Shown here: positions 63,726 to 64,000 of the stretch, piece after piece
Numbering within the stretch: the stretch's first letter is position 1
Layout of the letters: each line of letters opens with the position of its first letter
Assembly: GCA_027625095.1 (NCBI GenBank)
Contig: JAQBXN010000034.1
Location: 1-64,000, forward strand
DNA: 64,000 nt
Source: Planctomycetota bacterium
GTDB taxonomy: Bacteria; Planctomycetota; PUPC01; JACPCR01
Direction: 5' to 3'
Notes under the pieces: model-generated
Told to the model about the DNA's origin: nothing
The model's database searches: none
The model's input: only the letters and a program-made list of their open reading frames with translations
Translations under genes and position numbers: made by a program

Positions 63726-64000
63726 TCAGGTTTCAAACTCCATACTGGCGACAAGATAGTTCAGGAAATCCGTTTCCGTGACGATCCCGACAAGCTTCCC
63801 ATGTTCCAAAATCGGAAGGCTGTGTACAAAATTCTTAGTTATCAGACGGATGGCCTCTCGAAACGTTGTGTCCGGAGGAACGGTGATCGCGGGAGAGCTC
63901 ATCACGTGCCGGATTTCGATCAAGTCCGCCAGTTGCGGCAAAATGCCTTTAGCGCCAATCATCACATTGATGTCACGTGAAGAGATGACGCCAACGACAC
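63726..64000 (-). CDS. CBS-domain protein, partial (5' end beyond window)
   Basis: The minus frame is open to the window edge, about 91 codons. It shows the end of one CBS motif (VVGVISSRDINVMIG), a linker, then a complete second CBS motif from VMSSPAITVPPDTTFREAIR to GKLVGIVTETDFLNYLV. CBS pairs bind adenosine nucleotides and regulate enzymes or transporters. Whether other domains precede it is unknown. Confidence 0.88.
   Translation of the reverse strand, partial: VVGVISSRDINVMIGAKGILPQLADLIEIRHVMSSPAITVPPDTTFREAIRLITKNFVHSLPILEHGKLVGIVTETDFLNYLVASMEFET

Noticed and set aside
63327-64000. Genomic-island integration at tRNA-Ala
   Set aside because: No duplicated tRNA 3' end, integrase or composition shift was seen in the visible flank.

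Overview
The window is a bacterial chromosome segment of moderate GC content, with almost every gene on the minus strand. Several traits point to an uncultivated member of the PVC superphylum (Lentisphaerota, Kiritimatiellota, Verrucomicrobiota or Planctomycetota neighbourhood): a fused AroD-AroE enzyme, a zinc-ribbon SpoVG protein, a formylglycine-type sulfatase, giant secreted heparinase-like and GH42-like proteins, a PQQ-propeller/TPR/PDZ protein, and intergenic palindromic repeats. This placement is inference; no rRNA gene is present. A complete DNA topoisomerase VI (both subunits), mostly an archaeal enzyme, is also encoded.

Layout. 1-1.3 kb: small genes separated by two attC-like sites (partial HicA-type toxin, small membrane protein, small secreted protein), which looks like the edge of an integron cassette cluster without a visible integrase. 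It is followed by a UROD-family gene remnant abutting a palindromic element. 1.9-5.5 kb: aspartate-family operon hom-lysS-ACT regulatory subunit. 5.6-16.2 kb: carbohydrate and degradation region (atypical galactokinase, SDR, apgM with an upstream (GAA)22 tract, sulfatase, GH42-like protein, FAH-family enzyme) with decayed receiver-domain and sialidase fragments between the genes. 16.5-19.5 kb, plus strand: top6B-top6A. 19.6-30 kb: heparinase-like protein, MoxR ATPase, PQQ/TPR/PDZ giant. 30-33.5 kb: cdaA-cdaR-pdxJ plus a degenerate GHMP-fold protein (c-di-AMP synthesis and vitamin B6). 33.8-37.8 kb: protein quality control (tRNA-Lys, -Leu, -Gly, tig, clpP, clpX), the trigger factor carrying a His-Asp repeat. 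38-45 kb: two-subunit ThDP decarboxylase, DUF1573 protein, DegT aminotransferase, MFS transporter, Gfo/Idh oxidoreductase and a small partner. 45.2-54.7 kb: fusA, rpiA-rpe, hisH, aroK-aroDE, leuA, ilvC (central and amino-acid metabolism). 55-60.5 kb: SpoVG/zinc-ribbon/RG-tail protein, ispE, dacB, folA, thyA. 60.7-64 kb: panB, bioF, a Fur-family regulator, tRNA-Ala, partial CBS-domain protein.

The genes are mostly housekeeping biosynthesis interleaved with secreted polysaccharide-processing proteins. Many junctions overlap by a few bases (TGATG or ATGA), indicating translational coupling. Unusual features are low-complexity insertions in conserved proteins, heptamer tandem arrays just upstream of start codons, several different intergenic palindromes, and gene debris in the carbohydrate region.
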